From assembly GCF_000718025.1 (NCBI RefSeq), contig NZ_JODS01000004.1:124001-188000 (forward strand): a DNA stretch of 64,000 nt. The letters are read 5' to 3'. Positions 17,016 through 23,788 of this stretch are shown here, piece by piece (the stretch's first letter is position 1; each line of letters begins with the position of its first letter). The position numbers and the translations under genes are program-made. A model generated the notes under the pieces. The model was not told where the DNA came from and made no database searches. It was given only the letters and a program-made list of their open reading frames with translations. The DNA is from Kitasatospora purpeofusca (GTDB taxonomy: Bacteria > Actinomycetota > Actinomycetes > Streptomycetales > Streptomycetaceae).

Positions 17016-18290
17016 TCAGCGACGCCCGGCGAAGGCCCGCGCGAGCTCCCCGACCCGCTCCGCCACCCGGACGTCCGTACCCCCGGCGAGCAGCCGTCCG
17101 ATCAGGGCGGCGATCTCCGCCAGCTCCGCCTCCCCCATGCCCTGCGTGGTCACGGTGCCGGTCCCGAGCCGGATCCCGGAGGCCTCCGACGGCGGCGCCG
17201 GGTCGTACGGCAGCGCGCACTTGCCGAACAGCAGTCCGGCGGCCGCGCAGCGGCGCTCCGCCTCGGCCCCGCTGACGCCGAGCGCGCCGACGTCGGCGGT
17301 CACCAGATGGGTGTCGGTCCCCCCGGTCAACGGGCGCGCGCCCACCGCCGCGAGCCCGTCCGCGAGCACCCGTGCCCCGGCCACCGTGCGGTGGGCGTAA
17401 GCCCGGAAGGCGGGGGTGGCGGCCTCGGCCAGCGCGACGGCCTTGCCGGCCACCTCGTTCATCGCGGCGCCGCCCTGGCTGAACGGGAACACCGCCCGGT
17501 CGACCCGCTCGGCCAGCTCGGCGGTGCACAGCAGCAGCCCGCCGCGCGGGCCCCGGAGCAGCTTGTGGGTGGCCGCCACGGTGACGTCCGCGTAGGGCAC
17601 CGGGGACGGCGCGACACCGGCCGCGATCAGGCCGGTGGTCTGCGCGACGGAGGCCACCAGATAGGCGTCGGTCTCGTCGGCGATCGCCCGGAAGGCGGCC
17701 CAGTCGGGGTGCCGCGGATAGGAGATGGAGCCGGCCACGATCGCCTTCGGCCGGTGGCGCAGGGCCAGTTCGCGGACCTGGTCGAGGTCGATCAGCCCGT
17801 CCTCGCGGCGCACCCCGTAGCCGACGAAGTCGAACCAGCGGCCGGAGAAGTTGGCCCGCGAGCCGCAGCTGAGGTGGCCGCCGTGCTCCAGCGACATCGC
17901 GAGCACCACGTCGCCGGGCCGCAGCAGCGCGGCGTAGGCGGCGAGCATCGCCGCCGTGCCGGAACGCGGCTGGACGTTGGCGTGCGGGGCGGCGAACAGC
18001 TCGCGGGCCCGGTCGATCGCCAGCAGCTCGGCGGCGTCGGCGAGCGAGCAGCCGGCGTGGTGGCGGCGGCCGGGGTAGCCCTCGGCGTACTTGTCGATCA
18101 GCGGGCCGGTGAGGGCCGCCAGCACGGCCGGGCCGGTGAGGTTCTCCCCCGCCAGCAGCTGGATCGTCTCGGCCCGCCGTTCGGCCTCGGCGGCCATCAG
18201 GTCCGCCAGCTGGGGATCGGCCCGGAACAGGGCGGCGGAGAGCGCCTCGGGGGTCTCGACGGGGCCGGTCGCGGCATCGGTGACGGTCAT
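17016..18290 (-). CDS. SHMT-family PLP protein with altered active site
   Basis: This 424-residue protein is plainly related to serine hydroxymethyltransferase: it has DKYAEGYPGRR, ANVQPRSGT, EHGGHLSCGS, the PLP lysine K243 in ATHKLLRGPRGG and SGIRLGTGTVTTQGM. Several catalytic residues are changed. The SEN loop is AGEN (Gly48), the tyrosine pair after KR is His77-His78, and the DMAHxAGL segment is ASVAQTTGL, so the Asp that holds the PLP ring nitrogen is Ser214 and the stacking His is Gln217. It may be a paralogue with another or no PLP chemistry. ATG 18290 has GGGAG upstream. Confidence 0.85.
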   Translation of the reverse strand: MTVTDAATGPVETPEALSAALFRADPQLADLMAAEAERRAETIQLLAGENLTGPAVLAALTGPLIDKYAEGYPGRRHHAGCSLADAAELLAIDRARELFAAPHANVQPRSGTAAMLAAYAALLRPGDVVLAMSLEHGGHLSCGSRANFSGRWFDFVGYGVRREDGLIDLDQVRELALRHRPKAIVAGSISYPRHPDWAAFRAIADETDAYLVASVAQTTGLIAAGVAPSPVPYADVTVAATHKLLRGPRGGLLLCTAELAERVDRAVFPFSQGGAAMNEVAGKAVALAEAATPAFRAYAHRTVAGARVLADGLAAVGARPLTGGTDTHLVTADVGALGVSGAEAERRCAAAGLLFGKCALPYDPAPPSEASGIRLGTGTVTTQGMGEAELAEIAALIGRLLAGGTDVRVAERVGELARAFAGRR

Positions 18291-18327
18291 GGCGGGGGCT
18301 CCCGGGCGCGTCGGGTCGGATCCCTCC

Positions 18328-18333
18328 AGCGTA
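18328..18333 (-). promoter_or_regulatory. Candidate -10 box (TACGCT) of the SHMT-like gene
   Basis: TACGCT reads toward the gene 38 bases before its ATG. I see no clear -35. Confidence 0.35.
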
Positions 18334-18446
18334 GGACCGCCCCCGCGCCCCGGCACGGCGGCGCGTGCCGGGGTACGCCCGGCCGTACGAAGCGGCGCGA
18401 CCCGGCCGGCGGTGCCGCGGCGACCGGCCGGCGGCCGGACCGGCGC

Positions 18447-19121
18447 TCAGTGCAGCGCGCGGACCCCGGTGAGGGCGGTGACCACCGGGTCGACGGCGTG
18501 GAATATCTCCTCGCCGCAGTTGCGGAACATGCCGATCGGCGCGCCGTACGGGTCGTGCAGCTCGTCCGTCTCGGGGTCGGCGGCCAGCAGCCAGCCGCGG
18601 AGCGCCGCGGCGGCCCGGACCAGGGCCCGGGCGCGCTCGGTGACGTCGGCGCCGCGGCGCGGGTCGGGCAGGGTGCCCGGGTCGATCGTCCGGACCAGCC
18701 GGGTGAACTCCTTCAGGGTGAAGGTGCGCAGCCCCGCCTCGTGGCCCATCGAGATGACCTGGGCCCGGTGGTCCAGGGTCGCGGTGAGCACCAGGTCGGC
18801 CTCGACCACGTGCTCGTCCAGCAGTTCGCGGCCGGTGAAGCCGCCGCTGTCGGCGCCGTACTCGTCCAGCACCGTGGCGGCGTGGTCCTCCATCGGCGCG
18901 CCGACATGGCCCCAGGTGCCGGCCGACTCGACCAGGATCCGGCCGGCCACCCGGGGGTTCAGCCGGGTGTCCAGCTCACGCCGGGTGAGCCGCTCGGCGA
19001 TCGGCGAGCGGCAGATGTTGCCGGTGCACACGTACAGGATCCGGAAGTGGTCCAGCGGCCTGGGTCCCACGCTCAGGTACGGCGATATGCCGGGCCCGGC
19101 ATGGAGGGAGGCGGCCGTCAA
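18447..19121 (-). CDS. Low-molecular-weight protein tyrosine phosphatase family protein
   Basis: This 224-residue protein has the phosphatase P-loop VCTGNICRSP, with nucleophile Cys32 and Arg38 (C-x5-R). A later HDPYGAP carries the likely acid Asp. The start is TTG at 19121, overlapping the sua5 stop (TTGA), with GGAGG 7 bases upstream. Position after sua5 is conserved in actinomycetes. Homologues act on phosphotyrosine or arginine-phosphate; the substrate here is unknown. Confidence 0.88.
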   Translation of the reverse strand: MTAASLHAGPGISPYLSVGPRPLDHFRILYVCTGNICRSPIAERLTRRELDTRLNPRVAGRILVESAGTWGHVGAPMEDHAATVLDEYGADSGGFTGRELLDEHVVEADLVLTATLDHRAQVISMGHEAGLRTFTLKEFTRLVRTIDPGTLPDPRRGADVTERARALVRAAAALRGWLLAADPETDELHDPYGAPIGMFRNCGEEIFHAVDPVVTALTGVRALH

Positions 19122-19765
19122 CTGCCGGCCTCCAGGTCGGGGACGACCTCCCTCAGCTGCTCGACGGAGATCGCGCCGGCCCTCAGCAGCACCGGCACCT
19201 TGCCGGTGACGTCGACGATCGACGAGGCCTGGGCGTGGTCGGCGGTGCCGCCGTCCAGGTAGACCGAGATGGCGTCGCCGAGCTGCTGCTGGGCCTCGTC
19301 GCAGGTGGCCGGGGACGGGCCGCCGGTCCGGTTGGCGCTGGAGACGGCCATCGGACCGGTGGCGTTCAGCAGCTCGATGGCGACCGGATGCAGCGGCATC
19401 CGGACCGCGACGGTGCCGCGGGTCTCGCCGAGGTCCCAGCGCAGCGAGGGCTGGTGCTTGGCGACCAGGGTGAGCCCGCCCGGCCAGAAGGCGTCGACGA
19501 GCTCCCAGGCCTGCTCGGAGAAGTCCGTGACCAGGCCGTGCAGGGTGGTCGGCGAGCCCACCAGGACGGGCGAGGGCATGTTGCGGCCGCGGCCCTTGGC
19601 GGCGAGCAGGGCGGCCACCGCCTCCGGGGAGAAGGCGTCCGCGCCGACCCCGTAGAGGGTGTCGGTGGGCAGCACGACGAGTTCGCCGCGGCGGACGGCA
19701 GAGGTGGCCTCACGCAGACCGGTGGCGCGGTCCCCGGCATCGGCACAGTCGTAGCGGCGGCTCAT
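19118..19765 (-). CDS. tsaC: L-threonylcarbamoyladenylate synthase (Sua5/YrdC/TsaC)
   Basis: This 215-residue enzyme makes threonylcarbamoyl-AMP from threonine, bicarbonate and ATP, the first step of tRNA t6A37 formation. YrdC-domain motifs are present: PTDTLYGVGADAF, KGRGRNMPSPVLV, FWPGGLTLV, VAVRMP and SSANRTGG. The C-terminal Sua5 domain is absent, as in the short TsaC form. ATG 19765 overlaps the stop of the small ORF upstream (ATGA) and overlaps the phosphatase start by 4 bases downstream. Confidence 0.95.
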   Translation of the reverse strand: MSRRYDCADAGDRATGLREATSAVRRGELVVLPTDTLYGVGADAFSPEAVAALLAAKGRGRNMPSPVLVGSPTTLHGLVTDFSEQAWELVDAFWPGGLTLVAKHQPSLRWDLGETRGTVAVRMPLHPVAIELLNATGPMAVSSANRTGGPSPATCDEAQQQLGDAISVYLDGGTADHAQASSIVDVTGKVPVLLRAGAISVEQLREVVPDLEAGS

Positions 19766-19923
19766 CGGTGCGGTCCCCTTCCGGACGGGCTCATGGTGGT
19801 GCTGGTGCTGGTACTCGTGGTGGCGCTGGTGCTGGTACTCGTGGTGGTGCTCGTGCTGGTCCCGGCGGCGCCGCTGCGGCGCCCCGACGTGCCGCGGTGC
19901 CCGTCGGTCGCCCGCTCGGTCAC
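19762..19923 (-). CDS. Putative 53-residue Ser/Thr-repeat ORF bridging prmC and sua5
   Basis: A GTG at 19923 overlaps the prmC stop (GTGA), and the TGA at 19762-19764 overlaps the sua5 ATG (ATGA), so this frame fills the 154-base gap exactly. The product would start MTERATDGHRG, then a tail of about 22 residues of Ser and Thr (with one Ala) encoded by three 24-bp repeats, then MSPSGRGPHR. It has no known domain. Either it is a real coupled small protein or a ribosome relay keeping prmC and sua5 translation linked. Simple-repeat drift is the alternative. Confidence 0.45.
   Translation of the reverse strand: MTERATDGHRGTSGRRSGAAGTSTSTTTSTSTSATTSTSTSTTMSPSGRGPHR
19795..19866. repeat. Three tandem 24-bp units
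   Basis: Three copies of a GGTGGTGCTGGTGCTGGTAC-like 24-bp unit with few differences. The unit is eight codons long, so copy-number change would keep the bridging ORF in frame. Confidence 0.8.
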
Positions 19924-20786
19924 AGCGAGGCCTTGCGGGCCGTGGTGAAGCGCGGGCGGTTGTTCAGATCGCGGTGGTCGGCGGTGTCGGTCCAGCCGGC
20001 CTCCTCGTTGAAGATCCACGGGACCTGGCCGCCCTGGGTGTCGGCGTGCTCGATCACCACGGCGCCGCCCGGGCGCAGCAGGCGGGCGGCGACGCGCTCG
20101 ATGCCGCGGATGGTGTGCAGGCCGTCCTCGCCGGAGAACAGCGACATCTGCGGGTCGTGGTCGCGGGCCTCCGGCGCCACGTACTCCCACTCGGTGAGCG
20201 GGATGTACGGCGGGTTGGAGATGACCAGGTCGAAGCGGCCGTCCCAGGCGCGGTCGTCCTCGAAGGCCCGGGTGGCGTCGCCCTCGTGCAGGGTGACCCG
20301 GGCGCGGTCGGGCGAGGAGCCGATGTTGCGCCGGGTGTAGGGCAGCGCGCCCTCGTCCAGCTCGAAGGCGTGGACGACGGAGCGGGGCAGCTCCTGGGCG
20401 AGGGCGAGCGCGATGGCGCCGGAGCCGGAGCAGAGATCGACGACCAGCGGCTCGGCCACGTCCATGTCGCGGACCGCGTCTATGGCCCATTCGACGACCG
20501 ACTCGGTCTCCGGCCGGGGCACGAAGACCCCGGGGCCGACCTCCAGCTCCAGGTAGCGGAAGAACGCCCGGCCGGTGATGTGCTGGAGCGGCTCGCGGGC
20601 CTCCCGGCGGGCCACCGCCTCCCAGTACCGGGCGTCGAAGTCGGCGTCCTTCACGGTGTGCAGCTGGCTGCGCCTGACGTTGTGGACGTGTGCGGCGAGT
20701 TCCTCCGCGTCGAAGCGCGGCGACGGCACGCCGGCCGCGGCCAACCGCTGGGTGGCCTGGGCCACCTCGGCGAGTAGCAGGTTCAT
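19920..20786 (-). CDS. prmC: Peptide chain release factor N5-glutamine methyltransferase
   Basis: This 288-residue SAM-dependent enzyme methylates the Gln of the GGQ motif in RF1/RF2. It shows VVDLCSGSGAIALALA (SAM motif I), the catalytic SNPPYIP and FVPRPETE. It lies just downstream of prfA, whose product is its substrate, which is the usual arrangement. ATG is at 20786 with AGAGG about 9 bases upstream. Length and motifs are normal. Confidence 0.96.
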   Translation of the reverse strand: MNLLLAEVAQATQRLAAAGVPSPRFDAEELAAHVHNVRRSQLHTVKDADFDARYWEAVARREAREPLQHITGRAFFRYLELEVGPGVFVPRPETESVVEWAIDAVRDMDVAEPLVVDLCSGSGAIALALAQELPRSVVHAFELDEGALPYTRRNIGSSPDRARVTLHEGDATRAFEDDRAWDGRFDLVISNPPYIPLTEWEYVAPEARDHDPQMSLFSGEDGLHTIRGIERVAARLLRPGGAVVIEHADTQGGQVPWIFNEEAGWTDTADHRDLNNRPRFTTARKASL

Positions 20787-20845
20787 CCGTACGACCTCTT
20801 GCTTCCGCTCTCCGGCCTCGACGTCGGTCCCGCCGCCGCCCGGTG

Positions 20846-21922
20846 TCAGTTCTGTTGGGCCGCGGCGAGCTTGGCCGCGGCGTCCGCGTCGACGCAGGAC
20901 TGGATGACGGCGTTCAGTTCGCCGTCCAGCACCTGGTCCAGGTTGTACGACTTGAAGCCCGTCCGGTGGTCCGAGATGCGGTTCTCCGGGTAGTTGTACG
21001 TCCGGATCCGCTCGGAGCGGTCCACCGTGCGGACCTGGCTGCGGCGCGCGTCCGAGGCCTCGCGCTCGGCCTCCTCCTGCGCGGCGGCCAGCAGCCGCGA
21101 ACGCAGGATGCGCATCGCCTGCTCCTTGTTCTGCAGCTGGCTCTTCTCGTTCTGGCAGGACGCCACGATACCGGTCGGCAGGTGGGTGATCCGGACCGCG
21201 GAGTCGGTGGTGTTGACCGACTGGCCGCCCGGGCCGGAGGAGCGGTACACGTCGATCCGCAGGTCGTTGGCGACGATCTCGACCTCGACCTCCTCGGCCT
21301 CGGGGGTGACCAGCACGCCCGCCGCCGAGGTGTGGATGCGGCCCTGGGACTCGGTGGCGGGGACGCGCTGCACGCGGTGCACACCGCCCTCGTACTTCAG
21401 CCGGGCCCAGACGCCCTGGCCGGGCTCGGCGTTGCCCTTGGTCTTCACGGCCACCGAGACGTCCTTGTAGCCGCCGAGGTCGGACTCGTTGGAGTCGATG
21501 ATCTCGGTCTTCCAGCCGATCCGCTCGGCGAACCGCAGGTACATCCGGAGCAGGTCCCCGGCGAACAGCGCGGACTCCTCGCCACCCTCACCGGCCTTGA
21601 TCTCCAGGATGACGTCCTTGTCGTCGTTCGGGTCGCGCGGGACCAGCAGCAGCCGCAGCTCCTCCGTCAGCTCCTCGCGCCGGGCCTCGCCGGACTTCAC
21701 CTCGGAGAGGAACTCCGGGTCCTCGGCGGCGAGTTCGCGGGCGGCCTCGATGTCCTCGCCAGCCTGGCGCCAGGCCCGGAAAACCCGGGTGATCGGCGTC
21801 AGCTCCGCGTAGCGCTTGGCCAGCTTGCGGGCGTTCGCCTGGTCGGCGTGGACGGACGGGTCGGCCAGCCTCGCCTCGAGGGAGGCGTGCTCGACGAGGA
21901 GCTCTTCGACTGCCTCGAACAT
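20846..21922 (-). CDS. prfA: Peptide chain release factor 1
   Basis: This 358-residue factor recognises UAA/UAG stops. The codon-reading PAT tripeptide is in RVPATESQGRIHTS, and the catalytic GGQ is in SSGPGGQSVNTTDSAV. ATG 21922 starts the canonical N-terminus MFEAVEELLVEH; longer open frame upstream overlaps the rpmE terminator and is not coding. It precedes prmC by 59 bases. Confidence 0.97.
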   Translation of the reverse strand: MFEAVEELLVEHASLEARLADPSVHADQANARKLAKRYAELTPITRVFRAWRQAGEDIEAARELAAEDPEFLSEVKSGEARREELTEELRLLLVPRDPNDDKDVILEIKAGEGGEESALFAGDLLRMYLRFAERIGWKTEIIDSNESDLGGYKDVSVAVKTKGNAEPGQGVWARLKYEGGVHRVQRVPATESQGRIHTSAAGVLVTPEAEEVEVEIVANDLRIDVYRSSGPGGQSVNTTDSAVRITHLPTGIVASCQNEKSQLQNKEQAMRILRSRLLAAAQEEAEREASDARRSQVRTVDRSERIRTYNYPENRISDHRTGFKSYNLDQVLDGELNAVIQSCVDADAAAKLAAAQQN

Positions 21923-22000
21923 GGGGGTGGCCTTCTTCCCGGGGATCGGTGGGTGGATCTGAGGGGGACCGCGGAGCGCGGAAAGTGCGGGGGACGCGAA

Positions 22001-22057
22001 CGGCGCCGGTCCCCAATGCCCCCGGAACGAGTACGGGGGCACCGGGAACCGGCGCCG
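22001..22057 (-). terminator. rpmE terminator
   Basis: Outer arms CGGCGCCGGT/ACCGGCGCCG (10 bp) and inner arms TGCCCCCG/CGGGGGCA (8 bp) surround a 9-base loop. The structure begins just after the rpmE stop, isolating rpmE from prfA. Confidence 0.75.
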
Positions 22058-22065
22058 AGGGAGCG

Positions 22066-22287
22066 CTAGGCCTTCGCGCTGTGCTGCTTGCCGAAGCGGG
22101 CCTCGAAGCGGGCGACGCGGCCACCGGTGTCGAGGATCTTCTGCTTGCCGGTGTAGAACGGGTGGCACTGCGAGCAGACCTCGGCGCGAATCACGCCGCT
22201 GGTCTCGGTCGAGCGGGTGGTGAACTCGGCACCGCAGGTGCAGGTCACGTGGGTGAGCACGTACTCGGGGTGAGCGTTGGACTTCAA
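22066..22287 (-). CDS. rpmE: 50S ribosomal protein bL31, zinc-binding form
   Basis: This 73-residue protein has Cys16, Cys18 and a CSQC motif (about 38-41), the zinc-binding C+ form. The zinc-free paralogue, when present, is usually under Zur control. It begins MKSNAHPEYV. A sigma-R type promoter lies about 105 bases upstream, agreeing with published work that rpmE belongs to the thiol-stress sigma-R regulon in Streptomyces coelicolor. The gene is monocistronic here. Confidence 0.97.
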   Translation of the reverse strand: MKSNAHPEYVLTHVTCTCGAEFTTRSTETSGVIRAEVCSQCHPFYTGKQKILDTGGRVARFEARFGKQHSAKA

Positions 22288-22390
22288 GGGGTTCTCCTAG
22301 TGTTCGGGAGGGCACCGGGTCGGCGGCGGGGACGCCGCTCGTGAACCGGGACCGACGGACCAGTCTGCCAGGACCGGCCGCTTCTTCCCA

Positions 22391-22416
22391 AACCGGGGGG
22401 CGCTCCGGGATATTCC
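22391..22416 (-). promoter_or_regulatory. Sigma-R (SigR) type promoter of rpmE
   Basis: On the minus strand GGAAT (22412-22416) is followed by exactly 18 bases and then GTT (22391-22393), matching the sigma-R consensus GGAAT-N18-GTT. It points at rpmE, a known sigma-R target in S. coelicolor. Confidence 0.75.
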
Positions 22417-22453
22417 GGACCCCGGCGGGGGCGGGCCGGGGCTCGCCCGGGGC

Positions 22454-23641
22454 TCAGCCGTGCCGGGCCGGGGCGGTCGCGGGCGCCGTCGTGGGTGCCG
22501 TCGTGGGTGCCGTCGTGGGCGCCTTGGTGGGTGCCTTGCTGGGCGCCTTCGACGGGGCGGTCGCGGGCGCCTTCGCCGGGGCCGTGGGGGTGGCCTGGGC
22601 TGGGTTCGAGGGCTGGGCGGCGGTCACGCTCTCGGGGACCGGCCGGTCGGCCTTCAGGGCCGCCCAGAGCTGGTCGGCCTGCGGCTGCAGCTCGACCACC
22701 CGGTCCGGGTCGCCGGGGGCGGCCGTCACCGGCAGGGTGACCATGCCGAGCTGGTCCGGCCCGATCCCCTTGAGCTGCTCGCCCAGGCCGACCAGGGAGT
22801 TCACCGAGGCGAGCGCGGAGTCGGTAGTGATCGAGCGGGTCAGGGTGTCGCCGACCGACCAGAGCTTCACCGGATTGGTCAGCAGCCCCACGCCGCCGGC
22901 CTGCTTGAGCAGCGAGCGCACCATCTGCTTCTGCAGCTCGATCCGGCCGAGGTCGCTGCCGTCCCCCACGCCGTGCCGGGTGCGGACGAAGGCGAGCGAC
23001 TGCTTGCCGTCGAGGTGGTGCTCGCCGGGCTGGAGGTCCAGTCCGCTGTCCTTGTCGTGGATGGCCACCGTGGTGGTCACGGTGGCGCCGCCCACCGCGT
23101 CCACGAGCCGCGCGAAGCCGGCGAAGTCGACCTCTACGTAGTGGTCCATCCGCAGCCCGCTGAGCTGCTCGACGGTCTTGACCGCGCAGGCCGCGCCGCC
23201 GGCCTCGTAGGCACTGTTGAACATCGCGCGCTTGGCGGCCGGCACCGCCCTGCCCTGCCGGTCGGTGCACTCGGGGCGCGGGACGAGGGTGTCGCGCGGT
23301 ATGGAGACCACGTCGGCGCGCGAGTGGTCCTGGTTGACGTGCAGCACCATCGCGGTGTCCGAGCGGGCGGTGCCACCGGTGTCGCCGCCGGCCAGGTCCG
23401 CGTTGCCGCCGTCCCGCGAGTCCGAGCCCAGTACCAGCAGGTTGAACGAGCCGTCGGTGGCCGTGGGCGGGCGGGAGGTGCCGAGCCGGCCGTCGATGTC
23501 GACGCTCTTGATGTTGCCGTCCAGCCGCAGGTACGCGTACCCGGCGGCCCCCGCGCCGAGGACGACGAGCGCGACGGACCCGCAGGCGGCCGCGCGCACG
23601 AGCTTGCGGCGGCGGCTCGGGACCCTCTTGTGTTCGGCCAT
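22454..23641 (-). CDS. LytR-CpsA-Psr family cell-wall glycopolymer ligase
   Basis: This 395-residue membrane-anchored protein has a basic N-terminus (SRRRKLVR), one membrane helix (about residues 17-38) and an extracellular LCP domain. The domain motifs are LLVLGSDSRDG, ARSDTAMVLHV, VSIPRDTLV, LSGLRMDHYVEVDF and SLAFVRTRHG. The family transfers lipid-linked glycopolymers to peptidoglycan. The tail is a Pro/Ala/Thr/Lys repeat (APTTAPTT, SKAPSKAPTKAP), probably a wall-spanning linker. ATG 23641 lacks a ribosome site but has TATTCT 7 bases upstream, so the mRNA may be leaderless. Confidence 0.93.
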   Translation of the reverse strand: MAEHKRVPSRRRKLVRAAACGSVALVVLGAGAAGYAYLRLDGNIKSVDIDGRLGTSRPPTATDGSFNLLVLGSDSRDGGNADLAGGDTGGTARSDTAMVLHVNQDHSRADVVSIPRDTLVPRPECTDRQGRAVPAAKRAMFNSAYEAGGAACAVKTVEQLSGLRMDHYVEVDFAGFARLVDAVGGATVTTTVAIHDKDSGLDLQPGEHHLDGKQSLAFVRTRHGVGDGSDLGRIELQKQMVRSLLKQAGGVGLLTNPVKLWSVGDTLTRSITTDSALASVNSLVGLGEQLKGIGPDQLGMVTLPVTAAPGDPDRVVELQPQADQLWAALKADRPVPESVTAAQPSNPAQATPTAPAKAPATAPSKAPSKAPTKAPTTAPTTAPTTAPATAPARHG

Positions 23642-23648
23642 ACGGTCC

Positions 23649-23654
23649 AGAATA
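23649..23654 (-). promoter_or_regulatory. -10 box TATTCT of the LCP gene (leaderless type)
   Basis: TATTCT is followed by GGACCGT and ATG on the minus strand, with no ribosome-binding site. Confidence 0.5.
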
Positions 23655-23678
23655 AATCGGACAAGATGCCTGAAAGAG

Positions 23679-23700
23679 TCCAGACTGTCCCAAGTCTGGA
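23679..23700. promoter_or_regulatory. Inverted repeat upstream of the LCP gene
   Basis: TCCAGACT/AGTCTGGA, a perfect 8-bp inverted repeat with a 6-base spacer, lies 38-59 bases before the start codon. If transcription starts at the ATG it covers the region just upstream of -35, a typical regulator site. A hairpin role is the alternative. Confidence 0.5.
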
Positions 23701-23736
23701 ACAAACCTCCGGAACGAACACCGGCCCGGAACGCGG

Positions 23737-23770
23737 CGAGCCCCGGGCCGCTCGCGCGGGCCGGGGCTCG
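23737..23770 (-). terminator. rho terminator hairpin
   Basis: CGAGCCCCGG/CCGGGGCTCG (10 bp) with an inner CC/GG begins 18 bases after the rho stop codon. Confidence 0.75.
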
Positions 23771-23788
23771 TCCGTGTACCGAGGAAGG

